The notes beneath the pieces were generated by a model. The model was not told the DNA's origin, did not search any database, and saw only the letters and a list, made by a program, of their open reading frames with translations. From NCBI GenBank assembly GCA_910578885.1, contig CAJTSH010000014.1, forward strand, positions 14,354 to 78,353: 64,000 bases of DNA, given 5' to 3'. A program made the translations under genes and the position numbers. The stretch comes from an uncultured Lachnospiraceae bacterium. Lineage in GTDB: Bacteria > Bacillota > Clostridia > Lachnospirales > Lachnospiraceae. Below are positions 53,239 through 62,782 of the stretch, one piece after another. The number at the start of each line of letters is the position of its first letter. Positions within the stretch are counted from its first letter, which is position 1.

Positions 53239-53340
53239 GTTCCACGAACATTGTACTGCCCGAATGGGCATCGGCTGCCATGTGCAGCACCGTGTGCGAG
53301 GCAGGAGCACATGGTACAATGTTCCACGAACATTGTACCA
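53229..53340 (+). repeat. duplicated GTACAATGTTC palindrome before uppP
   Basis: The same 28 bases occur at 53229-53256 and 53311-53338, 82 bases apart. Each contains GTACAATGTTC-CAC-GAACATTGTAC, a perfect 11-bp inverted repeat; the second extends to 13 bp (53312-53340). The 54 bases between are G+C-rich and hold no gene. Confidence 0.8.
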
Positions 53341-53379
53341 CTACGTCCGAAAAAGCATGGAGATACGAAGGAGGCAATT

Positions 53380-54255
53380 ATGTCGCTATTACAATCGATT
53401 ATCATGGGACTAATACAAGGGCTTACAGAATTTCTTCCGGTAAGCAGTTCTGGGCATTTGGCATTATTAAAAGAATTGTTTCAGATAGAAGAGCCGGGAA
53501 TGTTTTTTGATGTACTGCTCCATATAGGGACATTGCTTGCAGTATTTGTCGTATACTACAAAGATATCTGGAAAATGATTGTGGAATTTTTTCTGATTTT
53601 GAGGGATATTGGACGAAATACAGCGTTATTTTTTGGAAATCTGAACAAAAGGGAAAAGGAGCCTTATATACGGGTCATTAACAATAGCTACCGCAAATTT
53701 GTCATGCTGGTGCTTGTATCTACAATTCCAACCGGAATCATCGGCTATACGGCAAAGGATTTGGTGGAAATGGCGGGACAGCTTCTGATTGTGCCGGGCA
53801 TCTGTCTGATACTGACAGCCATTTTGCTGCTGATAGCAGACCATGTACCGGATAAAGGCAAGCAGCCGAAGAATATTACTTATACGAACGCATTTATTGT
53901 AGGTATCTGTCAGGGAATTGCAACACTTCCTGGCTTGTCTCGTTCAGGAACTACAATTACGGCATGTCTGTTAAATGGTTACAGCCGCAAGTTTGCTGTC
54001 AAATATTCTTTTATCATGTCTATTCCTGCGATTTTAGGAGCGATGATATTAGAGTTAAAAGATTTGGATGTTTCTCTGATTGCTGGAAGTGATGTGCTGA
54101 ATTATGTGATTGGAACGTTGGTTGCGGCAGTTGTCGGTTATGTCTGCATCAAGACGATGCTGGTAGTGGTAAGAAAAAAGAAATTTACGATATTTTCAAT
54201 TTATTGTCTGCTGGTCGGAGCTGCAAGCATAGGAATGTATTTTTATGCGGTTTAG
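53380..54255 (+). CDS. uppP: undecaprenyl-diphosphatase (bacitracin resistance type)
   Basis: Dephosphorylates undecaprenyl diphosphate for reuse in wall synthesis. 291 residues from ATG 53380 (GAAGGAGG box); a longer reading from 53251 runs through the palindromic repeats and is rejected. Family motifs GLIQGLTEFLPVSSSGHL (first catalytic block) and GICQGIATLPGLSRSGTT (second block) are both present. Eight or so transmembrane segments. Confidence 0.95.
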   Translation: MSLLQSIIMGLIQGLTEFLPVSSSGHLALLKELFQIEEPGMFFDVLLHIGTLLAVFVVYYKDIWKMIVEFFLILRDIGRNTALFFGNLNKREKEPYIRVINNSYRKFVMLVLVSTIPTGIIGYTAKDLVEMAGQLLIVPGICLILTAILLLIADHVPDKGKQPKNITYTNAFIVGICQGIATLPGLSRSGTTITACLLNGYSRKFAVKYSFIMSIPAILGAMILELKDLDVSLIAGSDVLNYVIGTLVAAVVGYVCIKTMLVVVRKKKFTIFSIYCLLVGAASIGMYFYAV

Positions 54256-54284
54256 CAGAATATGACAAGCAGCAGGAGGTAGTC

Positions 54285-56858
54285 ATGGCAACGGGTAATA
54301 CTAGAAAAAGGACTTCATCCGGGAAGAAGCGCACAACGAAAAAGCAGGCTCAAAAAAAAGCTTCTTTCCGAAATGAAGTAATTCTGTGGGTGGTGCTTGC
54401 AGTCTGCATCATTCTGTTTCTTGCAAATTTTGGTCTGGGAGGAATCGTAGGAAATAAATTAAGCTCTTTTTTCTTTGGAGTGTTTGGATTTATTGCATAT
54501 ATATTTCCGGTTTGTTTTTTTGTGGCAACAGCATTTGCTTTGTCAAATCGGGAGAATAAGGTCGCAACAGTGAAGCTGATCGCTTCTGTTTTATTTGTGG
54601 CGTTTCTTTGTCTCTTTGGTCAGATGGCAACAGACTCAGGCGAAACGAAGGATATTATGGAGGCATTCCGGCACAGCACAGAGACGAAAAGCGGCGGTGG
54701 AATGGTAGGAGGCGCGCTTGAGGTTCTGCTTTACCCGAATTTTGGTGCAGTTGGTACATATGTCATTGATATTATTATTTTAATCATTTCGTTGGTTCTC
54801 ATCACAGAACGCTCTGCCATTCATGGTTTAAAAAAGGGCGGAAAGGTAATCTATGATTCTGCTAAAGACGATATGTCCCGCCGAAGGGAAATTCATGAAC
54901 AAAAGAAAGAAGAGCGTGCGCAGTTACAGGAACAGAAACGGATTGATAAACATGTCAGCGGCGTAGCGTTGGATACGAAGCTAAAGCCGCCTAAGAAAGT
55001 GTCTGATGTTTCGGAGGTGTCCGACGAAATCAGTGAAATTAAAATAGATGATACCTTAAAAATGCCGGAGATCAGAAGAGAAGAACATATTCGTTTGACC
55101 AGCAGTAAGGAGAATGATATAAAAGAACCTGATATGACAGAAACCTTTGGCGATTTTCATTCTTTGTTTGCAGAGCCGGAAAATACAACAGTATATGAAG
55201 GCACAAAAGAGGAAGTCGTAATAGAACCTGTAAAGGATATTGCCGAGACAGAGACACCGGTGCAGGCAGAACCCGTTAAGACAAGAAAGCGTGTGGAAAA
55301 ACAGGCCTCAGAGGAAATTCACGATGATGTTATGGAGACGATTCAGGCTGCTAGTGAACTGGAAAGCGGTATTTCGGCAACGAAACAGTATCAGTTTCCG
55401 CCTGTCAGTCTGCTGAAATCCGGGAATAAAAATGCGATGGGTGATTCCAAACAATATTTGCAGGAAACTGCTATGAAATTACAGCAGACATTAAAGAATT
55501 TTGGGGTTAATGTAACAATTACGAATGTGAGCTGCGGTCCATCAGTTACACGATACGAGATACAGCCGGAAATGGGTGTGAAGGTCAGCAAGATTGTAGG
55601 ACTTGCGGATGATATCAAGCTGAATCTCGCCGCCGCAGATATCCGAATGGAAGCGCCGATTCCGGGAAAAGCCGCCATCGGCATAGAGGTTCCAAACAAA
55701 GAGAGTACGCCTGTGATGTTTCGGGAATTAGTGGAATCAGAGGAATTCAAAAAGCATACTTCGCCGATTGCATTTGCAGCGGGAAAAGATATCGGCGGTC
55801 AGGTGATTGTGACGGATATTGCGAAGATGCCGCACCTATTGATTGCGGGTGCTACCGGTTCCGGTAAATCTGTCTGTATCAATACGATTATCATGAGTAT
55901 TTTATACCGGGCGCATCCGGATGACGTTAAGCTTATAATGATTGACCCGAAGGTGGTGGAGCTGAGTGTTTATAATGGAATTCCACATCTGTTCATTCCG
56001 GTCGTTACAGACCCAAAGAAGGCGGCGGGAGCTTTGCACTGGGCGGTTGCGGAGATGACAGACCGTTACCAGAAATTTGCGGATTATGGCGTCCGGGATT
56101 TAAAGGGATATAATCAGAAGGTGGAGAATATCAAGGATATTGAAGACCCGGAGAAGCCGAAGAAGATGCCCCAGATTGTCATTATTGTGGATGAGCTTGC
56201 CGACCTCATGATGGTGGCGCCGGGAGATGTGGAGGACGCCATCTGCCGTCTGGCACAGCTTGCGAGAGCTGCCGGAATTCATCTGATTATTGCAACGCAG
56301 CGTCCGTCCGTAAATGTCATTACCGGATTGATCAAAGCAAATATGCCCTCAAGAATTGCATTTTCCGTAACCTCCGGTGTAGATTCCAGAACGATTCTGG
56401 ATATGAATGGGGCGGAAAAACTTTTAGGAAAAGGCGATATGCTGTTTTATCCGCAGGGACTTCAAAAGCCGATGCGCGCGCAGGGGGCTTTTGTGTCGGA
56501 CAAGGAAGTTGCGGATGTAGTAGACTTTATAAAAAATCAGAATGAGGAGGCAGCTTATAGTGAAGAGATTGAAGCGAAGATGAACAGTATAAGCGCTTCG
56601 TCTGGTGGGGATTCCCAAGGGGTGCCGGGGAACGACAGAGACGATCATTTTGTGGATGCGGCAAAGCTGCTGATTGATAAGGACAAAGGCTCAATCGGTA
56701 TGCTCCAGAGGTATTTCAAGGTAGGCTTTAACCGGGCGGCGCGCATCATGGATCAGTTAGAAGAGGCGGGCATTGTCGGTCCGGATGAAGGGACGAAGCC
56801 GAGGCAGGTATTAATGTCTCCGGAACAGTTAGAGGTATATATTGAAGAAAATCTTTAG
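54285..56858 (+). CDS. ftsK: FtsK/SpoIIIE family DNA translocase
   Basis: 857 residues from ATG 54285, which follows AGGAGG; the frame from 54204 would overlap uppP. Four transmembrane helices lie in about 35-175 (VILWVVLAVCIILFLANFG; FFGVFGFIAYIFPVCFFVA; KLIASVLFVAFLCLFG; VIDIIILIISLVLI), then an acidic linker, then the motor (about 380-780) with Walker A GATGSGKS near residue 522, Walker B VIIVDELADLMM, and a C-terminal gamma winged helix recognising KOPS/SRS-like sequences (about 790-857). It pumps DNA across the septum in division or sporulation. Which paralogue it is cannot be told from this window. Confidence 0.95.
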   Translation: MATGNTRKRTSSGKKRTTKKQAQKKASFRNEVILWVVLAVCIILFLANFGLGGIVGNKLSSFFFGVFGFIAYIFPVCFFVATAFALSNRENKVATVKLIASVLFVAFLCLFGQMATDSGETKDIMEAFRHSTETKSGGGMVGGALEVLLYPNFGAVGTYVIDIIILIISLVLITERSAIHGLKKGGKVIYDSAKDDMSRRREIHEQKKEERAQLQEQKRIDKHVSGVALDTKLKPPKKVSDVSEVSDEISEIKIDDTLKMPEIRREEHIRLTSSKENDIKEPDMTETFGDFHSLFAEPENTTVYEGTKEEVVIEPVKDIAETETPVQAEPVKTRKRVEKQASEEIHDDVMETIQAASELESGISATKQYQFPPVSLLKSGNKNAMGDSKQYLQETAMKLQQTLKNFGVNVTITNVSCGPSVTRYEIQPEMGVKVSKIVGLADDIKLNLAAADIRMEAPIPGKAAIGIEVPNKESTPVMFRELVESEEFKKHTSPIAFAAGKDIGGQVIVTDIAKMPHLLIAGATGSGKSVCINTIIMSILYRAHPDDVKLIMIDPKVVELSVYNGIPHLFIPVVTDPKKAAGALHWAVAEMTDRYQKFADYGVRDLKGYNQKVENIKDIEDPEKPKKMPQIVIIVDELADLMMVAPGDVEDAICRLAQLARAAGIHLIIATQRPSVNVITGLIKANMPSRIAFSVTSGVDSRTILDMNGAEKLLGKGDMLFYPQGLQKPMRAQGAFVSDKEVADVVDFIKNQNEEAAYSEEIEAKMNSISASSGGDSQGVPGNDRDDHFVDAAKLLIDKDKGSIGMLQRYFKVGFNRAARIMDQLEEAGIVGPDEGTKPRQVLMSPEQLEVYIEENL

Positions 56859-56892
56859 CAGCCATGAAACAGCCGAATAGAAGGAGGAAAAA

Positions 56893-58563
56893 ATGAAGAG
56901 TGATATTGAAATTGCACAGGAAGCGCAGATGATTCATATTAAGGAAGTTGCTTCACAACTTGGCATTACGGAAGACGAACTGGAAATGTACGGAAAGTAC
57001 AAAGCAAAACTCTCGGATGAACTCTGGGAGCGAATAAAGGATCGTCCGGATGGGAAACTGGTATTAGTAACAGCCATTAACCCGACTCCTGCGGGAGAAG
57101 GCAAGACGACAACAAGCATCGGTTTAGGAGAAGCAATGGGAAAAATCGGAAAAAAAGCGGCGCTTGCGCTGCGTGAACCTTCTTTGGGCCCTTGCTTTGG
57201 AATCAAGGGCGGTGCAGCCGGCGGCGGTTATGCACAGGTAGTTCCTATGGAGGATTTAAATCTTCATTTTACCGGTGATTTTCATGCAATTACATCTGCA
57301 AATAATTTACTGGCAGCCCTTTTAGATAATCATATCCAGCAGGGAAATGATCTTGGAATCGATCCGAGACAGGTGGTATGGAAGCGTTGTCTGGATATGA
57401 ACGACCGCAGCCTCCGCAATATTGTAATCGGACTTGGAAATAAAATGGACGGTATGGTGAGAGAGGATCACTTTATCATAACGGTAGCATCTGAGATTAT
57501 GGCGGTATTATGCCTTGCCGACAATATGGAAGACTTAAAGAAACGTCTTGGCAGGATCATTGTTGCCTATACCTTTGACGGCAGACCGGTGACGGCAGAT
57601 GATTTACATGCCACAGGTTCTATGGCTGCCTTATTGAAGGACGCTGTCAAGCCAAACTTGATTCAGACCTTAGAACACAATCCGGCAATCGTACATGGCG
57701 GGCCATTTGCAAATATCGCACATGGCTGTAATAGCGTGCGCGCTACAAAGACAGCGTTAAAGCTTGCCGACATCGTAATTACAGAAGCCGGATTTGGCGC
57801 AGATCTCGGCGCGGAGAAATTTTTTGATATTAAGTGCCGGATGGCGGGCTTAAAGCCGGATGCCGTAGTATTAGTCGCAACCATTCGCGCCCTCAAATAT
57901 AACGGCGGCGTTCCGAAAGCGGAGCTGTCAGAAGAAAATCTGGAGGCGTTGAAAGCGGGTGTTGTCAATCTGGAGAAGCATATCGAAAATCTTCAGAAAT
58001 ATGGCGTCCCAGTCGTGGTAACATTGAATTCTTTCCTTACGGATACGGAACAGGAGATTGCATTTGTAGAGCAGTTCTGCAAGGATCGTGACTGTGAATT
58101 TGCCGTATCAAAGGTGTGGGAATTTGGCGGTTCAGGCGGTCTTAAGCTTGCCGAGAAGGTTTTAAATACCCTTGACGCAAAGCAATCTGAATTTGCGCCA
58201 TTATACAAAGACGACCTTCCTTTGACAGAAAAAATCGAGACAGTGGCAAAGGAAATTTATGGCGCAGCAGAGGTCACTTATTCACCGGCGGCATTAAAAG
58301 AACTTGGACGGATTACTGATATGGGAATGGGAAATTTCCCGGTATGTATGGCGAAAACACAGTATTCCTTATCCGATGATCCAAAGAAGTTAGGACGTCC
58401 GGACGGCTTTACGTTAAATGTCAGAGAGGTCTATGTATCCGCAGGCGCAGGCTTTGTGGTTGCAATTACAGGAACGATTATGACTATGCCGGGATTACCG
58501 AAGGTTCCGGCTGCCAATAGTATTGATGTAAATAATGAAGGCGTAATTACAGGATTATTTTAA
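56893..58563 (+). CDS. fhs: formate-tetrahydrofolate ligase
   Basis: Makes 10-formyl-THF from formate, ATP and THF, the first methyl-branch step of Wood-Ljungdahl and a source of one-carbon units. 556 residues. The ATP-binding motif TPAGEGKT is at 65-72, LREPSLGPCFGIKGGAAGGGYAQ follows in parts, and the C terminus ends in IDVNNEGVITGLF. An AAGGAGG box precedes the ATG. folD starts 11 bases downstream. CO dehydrogenase genes are not in the window. Confidence 0.96.
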   Translation: MKSDIEIAQEAQMIHIKEVASQLGITEDELEMYGKYKAKLSDELWERIKDRPDGKLVLVTAINPTPAGEGKTTTSIGLGEAMGKIGKKAALALREPSLGPCFGIKGGAAGGGYAQVVPMEDLNLHFTGDFHAITSANNLLAALLDNHIQQGNDLGIDPRQVVWKRCLDMNDRSLRNIVIGLGNKMDGMVREDHFIITVASEIMAVLCLADNMEDLKKRLGRIIVAYTFDGRPVTADDLHATGSMAALLKDAVKPNLIQTLEHNPAIVHGGPFANIAHGCNSVRATKTALKLADIVITEAGFGADLGAEKFFDIKCRMAGLKPDAVVLVATIRALKYNGGVPKAELSEENLEALKAGVVNLEKHIENLQKYGVPVVVTLNSFLTDTEQEIAFVEQFCKDRDCEFAVSKVWEFGGSGGLKLAEKVLNTLDAKQSEFAPLYKDDLPLTEKIETVAKEIYGAAEVTYSPAALKELGRITDMGMGNFPVCMAKTQYSLSDDPKKLGRPDGFTLNVREVYVSAGAGFVVAITGTIMTMPGLPKVPAANSIDVNNEGVITGLF

Positions 58564-58574
58564 TTGGAGGACGT

Positions 58575-59414
58575 ATGGCAAAATTAATTGACGGAAAACA
58601 TATTTCAGCAGAAATTAAAGAAGAATTAAAGCAGAAAGTAGCAGAGCTTAAGGCAGAAGGCATTACCGGCGCGCTTGCCGTGATTCAGGTGGGGGATGAT
58701 CCGGCGTCCAGCGTGTATGTACGAAACAAGAAGAAGGCTTGCGAGTTTATTGGGATTGATTCCCTTTCCTATGAGCTTTCTGAGGAAACGACGCAGGAAG
58801 AACTTTTGGAATTGATTGAAAAACTAAATCAGGATGAAAAAGTAAATGGCATTCTGGTTCAGCTTCCCGTTCCAAAGCATATTGATGAGAATACGATTAT
58901 CAAGGCAATTTCACCTTCTAAAGATGTGGACGGTTTTCATCCGCAGAGCGTAGGCGCGCTGACGATTGGACAGAAGGGCTTTGTTTCCTGTACCCCTGCG
59001 GGAATTATCCAGCTTTTGAAACGTTCTGATGTAGAGATAGAAGGAAAGCACTGTGTAATCATCGGAAGAAGTAATATTGTAGGAAAACCAATGGCGCTTT
59101 TGATGTTACGGGAAAATGCGACAGTTACAATCACTCATTCTAGGACAAAGAATTTAAAAGAAATCTGTAAGGCCGCAGATATCTTAATTGTAGCAATTGG
59201 CAAAAAGGAATTTGTGGATGCTTCTTATTTGAAGGAAGGCGCCGTAGTAATTGATGTAGGAATTCATAGAGATGAGAATAATAAGCTTTCCGGGGATGTG
59301 AAGTTTGATGAGGTAGAGCCGCTTTGTTCAGCAATCACGCCGGTTCCGGGCGGAGTCGGACCGATGACAATTGCAATGCTGATGAATAACTGTGTAGAAG
59401 CAATGACAAAGTAG
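58575..59414 (+). CDS. folD: methylenetetrahydrofolate dehydrogenase / cyclohydrolase
   Basis: Bifunctional enzyme interconverting 5,10-methylene-, methenyl- and 10-formyl-THF. 279 residues. The catalytic Lys lies in SVYVRNKKKACEFIGI, with ILVQLPVPKHID, SPSKDVDGFHP and the NADP-binding IIGRSNIVGKPMALLML and PVPGGVGPMTIAML. It follows fhs after 11 bases in the same folate operon. Confidence 0.97.
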   Translation: MAKLIDGKHISAEIKEELKQKVAELKAEGITGALAVIQVGDDPASSVYVRNKKKACEFIGIDSLSYELSEETTQEELLELIEKLNQDEKVNGILVQLPVPKHIDENTIIKAISPSKDVDGFHPQSVGALTIGQKGFVSCTPAGIIQLLKRSDVEIEGKHCVIIGRSNIVGKPMALLMLRENATVTITHSRTKNLKEICKAADILIVAIGKKEFVDASYLKEGAVVIDVGIHRDENNKLSGDVKFDEVEPLCSAITPVPGGVGPMTIAMLMNNCVEAMTK

Positions 59415-59426
59415 GGAGAATGTCAG

Positions 59427-60563
59427 ATGAAATGTGCTAATTGTGGTGCAGAGTTGAAGGTTGGCTGTATCTATTGTTCCGCCTGTGGTCATGAGGCTCA
59501 GATTGTGTCGGATTACAATGTTTTAGAAGATGATTACCTGAAAGCTCTTTTAGAAGAGGAAAACGAGGAGAAGAAACCGCAGAAGAAGCCGCAGACAGGG
59601 GCAGGTTCAAAGAAAAAGAAACCTGCCAAAAAGCAAAAAAAGAAAATATATTGGTTTCCGATTGTGCTGGCAATTATCGTTGTTTGCGTGATAGTTGCGC
59701 TTGTCATTGTGATGACTATTCGGAAACAGCGTGAAAATTCTTTTGACTATCAGTATTCGCAAGGAATTTTGGCGGAGAAGAATAGAGACTATACAAAGGC
59801 TGTCACATATTTGCGGAGAGCATTGGAATTAGACGAAGGTAATACCGACGTTATGATGATGCTTGCCGAAATTTATGAGATAACAGATGACGACAGCTTA
59901 GAAGAAAACATGCTGCTGCAGATTCTGAAGCTGGAATCTCAAAATGAAGCTGCATATGAAATGTTGATTGCGCTTTATGATTCACAGAAGAAGTATACAA
60001 AAATTTTAGAGTTAAATGAAAAATTGAAGGACACCGACCTAACGAAATTGTTTGATAACTATGTAATCACTTCGCCGGAATTCAGTGAAAAAGAGGGTAC
60101 GTATCATGAAGAAATGACGGTAGCGCTTACGGCTGATTCCGGATGTACGATTTACTATACGCTTGGGGATATGGATCCGACTGCTAATGGCAGAGTGTAT
60201 GACGGGCCGATTTCTCTAAAGGAAGGAGAAACGGAAATCCGGGCAGTTGCCAAAGACGAGCGTGGATTTTACAGTGAGATGGCAACAGCCAAATACAAGA
60301 TAGATTTTGTGGCGCCAAATCCACCGACTGTATCACCGAACAGTGGTTCTTACACAACGCCTCAGATGATTACGGTGTCGATTCCGGAAGACAGTGTGGT
60401 GTATTATACTTGGGATGGAACCTCGCCGACGGAGAGCAGCGCCAGATATGAAGGTCCGCTGGAGATGCCGGAGGGTAACAATGTATTGGCATTGCTGGCG
60501 GTAAACAGTCATGGACTTTCCAGCAGAGTTGTAAAATTTAATTATATTTATCTATCGGAATAA
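59427..60563 (+). CDS. zinc-ribbon/TPR membrane protein with two chitobiase-like Ig domains
   Basis: 378 residues. The N-terminal zinc ribbon (CANCGAELKVGCIYCSACG) and a Lys-rich stretch are cytosolic; a transmembrane helix follows (about 75-95: WFPIVLAIIVVCVIVALVIV). Outside are TPR-like repeats (about 105-205) and two Ig-like units (about 225-290 and 300-370) each with YYT.GD-type or YYTWDGTSPT motifs and GP..L.EG, the chitobiase/beta-hexosaminidase C-terminal fold. It lies 12 bases behind folD but has no metabolic link to it. Function unknown; possibly a sugar-binding surface sensor. Confidence 0.8.
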   Translation: MKCANCGAELKVGCIYCSACGHEAQIVSDYNVLEDDYLKALLEEENEEKKPQKKPQTGAGSKKKKPAKKQKKKIYWFPIVLAIIVVCVIVALVIVMTIRKQRENSFDYQYSQGILAEKNRDYTKAVTYLRRALELDEGNTDVMMMLAEIYEITDDDSLEENMLLQILKLESQNEAAYEMLIALYDSQKKYTKILELNEKLKDTDLTKLFDNYVITSPEFSEKEGTYHEEMTVALTADSGCTIYYTLGDMDPTANGRVYDGPISLKEGETEIRAVAKDERGFYSEMATAKYKIDFVAPNPPTVSPNSGSYTTPQMITVSIPEDSVVYYTWDGTSPTESSARYEGPLEMPEGNNVLALLAVNSHGLSSRVVKFNYIYLSE

Positions 60564-60578
60564 AATATAAAGACACGA

Positions 60579-60626
60579 AAAAATACCATGCAGGAAATTT
60601 GAAAATATTGACCGCATGGTATTTTT
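60579..60626. terminator. bidirectional terminator between the zinc-ribbon gene and xpt
   Basis: AAAAATACCATGC (60579-60591) and GCATGGTATTTTT (60614-60626) are perfect complements around a 22-base loop. It ends both convergent units. Confidence 0.88.
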
Positions 60627-60658
60627 AGTGTTAAATTTTATGTAGAATCCGTTTCTTG

Positions 60659-61246
60659 CTAGATTTCATTTTCTTCCGGTATAAATTCCACTTGGTTTTC
60701 CGCAAGTTTTGAAATGCGTGCAAGGGCGTAGACAGAAATTCCCTGTTCTTTTAATTTTTCCCGTCCGGGCTGAAAAGATTTTTCAATCAGAACGCCGAGC
60801 CCTGCAATCGTCGCATGAGCTTTTCGTAACAAGCGTACCGCTCCGGTAGCGGTTTCTCCGTTTGCAAGAAAGTCGTCAACAATCAGCACATGGTCATTCT
60901 CTGAAATATGCTCCTTAGACATTGTCAGCTCATAACTGGAGCCTTTCGTATAGGAGGTCACTACGGTCTGGTATAAGTTCTGGTTCAGCGCTTTAGAAGG
61001 CTCCTTTTTCAAGATTACAACGGGAACATTCAAAATGCATGCAGTCATAAGAGCCGGAGCAATACCGGAGCTTTCGATTGTAATGACTTTGGTAATTCCC
61101 TGGTCTGCAAAATGAGAAGCAAGCTCCCTGCCGAGCTCTGACATAAATGCAGGATCAATCTGATGGTTGATAAAACTGTCAACCTTTAATATGTTCTCAT
61201 TTACTGCCTTGCCTTCTGCAAGTATTTTTTCTTCTAATAATTTCAT
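60659..61246 (-). CDS. xpt: xanthine phosphoribosyltransferase
   Basis: Salvages xanthine to XMP using PRPP. 195 residues from the ATG at 61246; a GTG three codons earlier overlaps the GAGGTG ribosome binding site. The PRPP motif VLIVDDFLANGETATGA is typical of the Xpt branch, and MKLLEEKILAEGKAV fits the family start. No purine riboswitch lies in the 50 bases before it; it appears co-transcribed with the small membrane protein gene upstream. Confidence 0.94.
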   Translation of the reverse strand: MKLLEEKILAEGKAVNENILKVDSFINHQIDPAFMSELGRELASHFADQGITKVITIESSGIAPALMTACILNVPVVILKKEPSKALNQNLYQTVVTSYTKGSSYELTMSKEHISENDHVLIVDDFLANGETATGAVRLLRKAHATIAGLGVLIEKSFQPGREKLKEQGISVYALARISKLAENQVEFIPEENEI

Positions 61247-61296
61247 GATAATCACCTCGTATATGTTCTGTAAAATATCTATAATTAGGAAATGAC

Positions 61297-61764
61297 TTAA
61301 AACAATTTCCCATAAAATTCTTCCAGCAACTGATCCGCAAAGCCTTCATTTAAATCCGGAAATTGGTTTTTCAATGCTTCAGCCATAATTTCGCAGCGGG
61401 CAAAATAAAGAGCTTCTTCGCCTTCTGAAAGCTGTTCGATCTGGTTGTCGATTCCTTCTGCTGTAAAATTCTCAAAAAACCAGTCAGAAATCGTAGCAGC
61501 CAGATTTTCCTCTTTATGGATTTCTGTTTTTAAGGAAGCCAGACGCTTCTGATAGACGATTCCGACAATCAGGAACATAGCAAAAAGCGCTCCCATTACA
61601 ACCAGCATCAATATTTTGGTGTATGTTTCCATAGAAAGAGGGATGATATCAAATCCAACCAGAATCAGAGCAATGATGCCGACTGCACCAATGATGAGAA
61701 AGGTAGATGCCGTTGATTTGGCGTCCTCGTAAGCAGCTTCTTTTTTAATATATGTTTTGGACAT
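61297..61764 (-). CDS. hypothetical two-helix membrane protein
   Basis: 155 residues from the ATG at 61764 (AAGGAG box). The first 20 residues are charged, two transmembrane helices follow (about 18-38 ASTFLIIGAVGIIALILVGF and 48-68), and the C-terminal roughly 80 residues are acidic and soluble (EIHKEENLAATISDWFFENF). No family recognised. It immediately precedes xpt on the same strand, 50 bases apart. A longer reading from 61911 includes 49 residues without a ribosome binding site and is rejected. Confidence 0.78.
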   Translation of the reverse strand: MSKTYIKKEAAYEDAKSTASTFLIIGAVGIIALILVGFDIIPLSMETYTKILMLVVMGALFAMFLIVGIVYQKRLASLKTEIHKEENLAATISDWFFENFTAEGIDNQIEQLSEGEEALYFARCEIMAEALKNQFPDLNEGFADQLLEEFYGKLF

Positions 61765-61959
61765 GGATGTTCTCCTTTGCTTTATGTGTTTAGCTTTATT
61801 ATATCGGAATACAGTTTGGAGCACAAGGGAGAAGGAAGAAATAATTGCGTCTCTGCCAAAATAACAGTATAATGGATTAAGTACATGAGGTGGCGTCAAA
61901 TGCTCGTGCAAGCACGGCGCTTGGCTCGTTGCCCGCAGGAATAAAGGAACAGTAAAAGA

Positions 61960-62442
61960 ATGAAAATTACAGTATTGACCGTCGGAAAAATCAAAGAAAA
62001 ATTTTATGTTCAGGCAATAGAAGAATATGCCAAACGTTTAAGCCGTTATTGTAAACTTGAAATTTTGGAAGTGACAGATGAGAAGACCCCAGATCATGCC
62101 AGCGAGGGAACAGAGCAAAAGATTAAGCAGAAGGAAGGGGAGCGGCTCTTAAAGTATCTGGATAATGAGACCGGTTATATTATTGCGCTTGCAATTGATG
62201 GAAAGATGCTGGATTCTGTGGAATTATCTGAAAAAATTGAACGTCTGGGAATTGAGGGAAAGAGCCATATCATTTTTGTGATCGGCGGTTCACTGGGACT
62301 GGATGAGCGGATATTAAAGCGCGCTGACTTTAAACTCAGTTTTTCGAAACTGACATTTCCGCATCAGCTTATGCGGGTGGTGCTGTTGGAGCAGATTTAC
62401 CGGAGTTACCGGATTATGAATCATGAGCCATATCATAAGTAA
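61960..62442 (+). CDS. rlmH: 23S rRNA pseudouridine-1915 N3-methyltransferase RlmH
   Basis: SPOUT-fold methyltransferase modifying helix 69 of 23S rRNA. 160 residues, the usual length. N-terminal MKITVLTVGKIKEKFYVQ, the trefoil-knot SAM site FVIGGSLGLDERILKRAD and C-terminal LTFPHQLMRVVLLEQIYRSY and NHEPYHK match the family. Confidence 0.97.
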   Translation: MKITVLTVGKIKEKFYVQAIEEYAKRLSRYCKLEILEVTDEKTPDHASEGTEQKIKQKEGERLLKYLDNETGYIIALAIDGKMLDSVELSEKIERLGIEGKSHIIFVIGGSLGLDERILKRADFKLSFSKLTFPHQLMRVVLLEQIYRSYRIMNHEPYHK

Positions 62443-62497
62443 AGGAGAAAGGGAACAGAAGTTCCTGAAAATAAAAGAGAATAAGAGTTATATTTTA

Positions 62498-62533
62498 ACC
62501 CCATGGGAGGCAAACGGCTTCCATGGGGTTTTA
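62498..62533 (+). terminator. intrinsic terminator after rlmH
   Basis: AACCCCATGG (62498-62507) and CCATGGGGTT (62521-62530) are perfect complements, followed by T residues. The tract ends at the stop of the minus-strand regulator, so it may serve both. Confidence 0.88.
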
Positions 62534-62782
62534 CTATTGGTTGTGCAGTTTGTCTGGTGGGATATATTCTATCAGGTCGTGCAAATCACATTCCAGGGCA
62601 TAACATAATCTTGACAGCACAGCAATGTCCAGCCGCTGAACTTCATTTTTACAATATTTTTTCAGTTTTGTTCTTTGCATTTCAGCCCGAAAGGATAGTT
62701 TATTAATAGAGATATTGCTCTTTTTCATAACTTCTTCCAGATGAATTTTTGGCGGTGGTGATGTTATAAACTTTATGGTCAT
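62534..62782 (-). CDS. small XRE/Cro-type helix-turn-helix regulator
   Basis: 82 residues. IHLEEVMKKSNISINKLSFRAEMQRTKLKKYCKNE is a helix-turn-helix of the short HTH_26-like type (here quoted in pieces across the fold: VMKKSNISINKLS, then AEMQRTKLKKYCK), followed by RLDIAVLSRLCYALECDLHDLIEY, the usual C-terminal helices of this group. An alternative start at 62728 has GGAAGAAG before it but would cut the first helix. A DNA-binding repressor is likely; its target is not evident. Confidence 0.78.
   Translation of the reverse strand: MTIKFITSPPPKIHLEEVMKKSNISINKLSFRAEMQRTKLKKYCKNEVQRLDIAVLSRLCYALECDLHDLIEYIPPDKLHNQ

Noticed and set aside
61247..61296. purine riboswitch before xpt
   Set aside because: Only about 50 bases are available, with no purine aptamer sequence; the gene follows another on the same strand.
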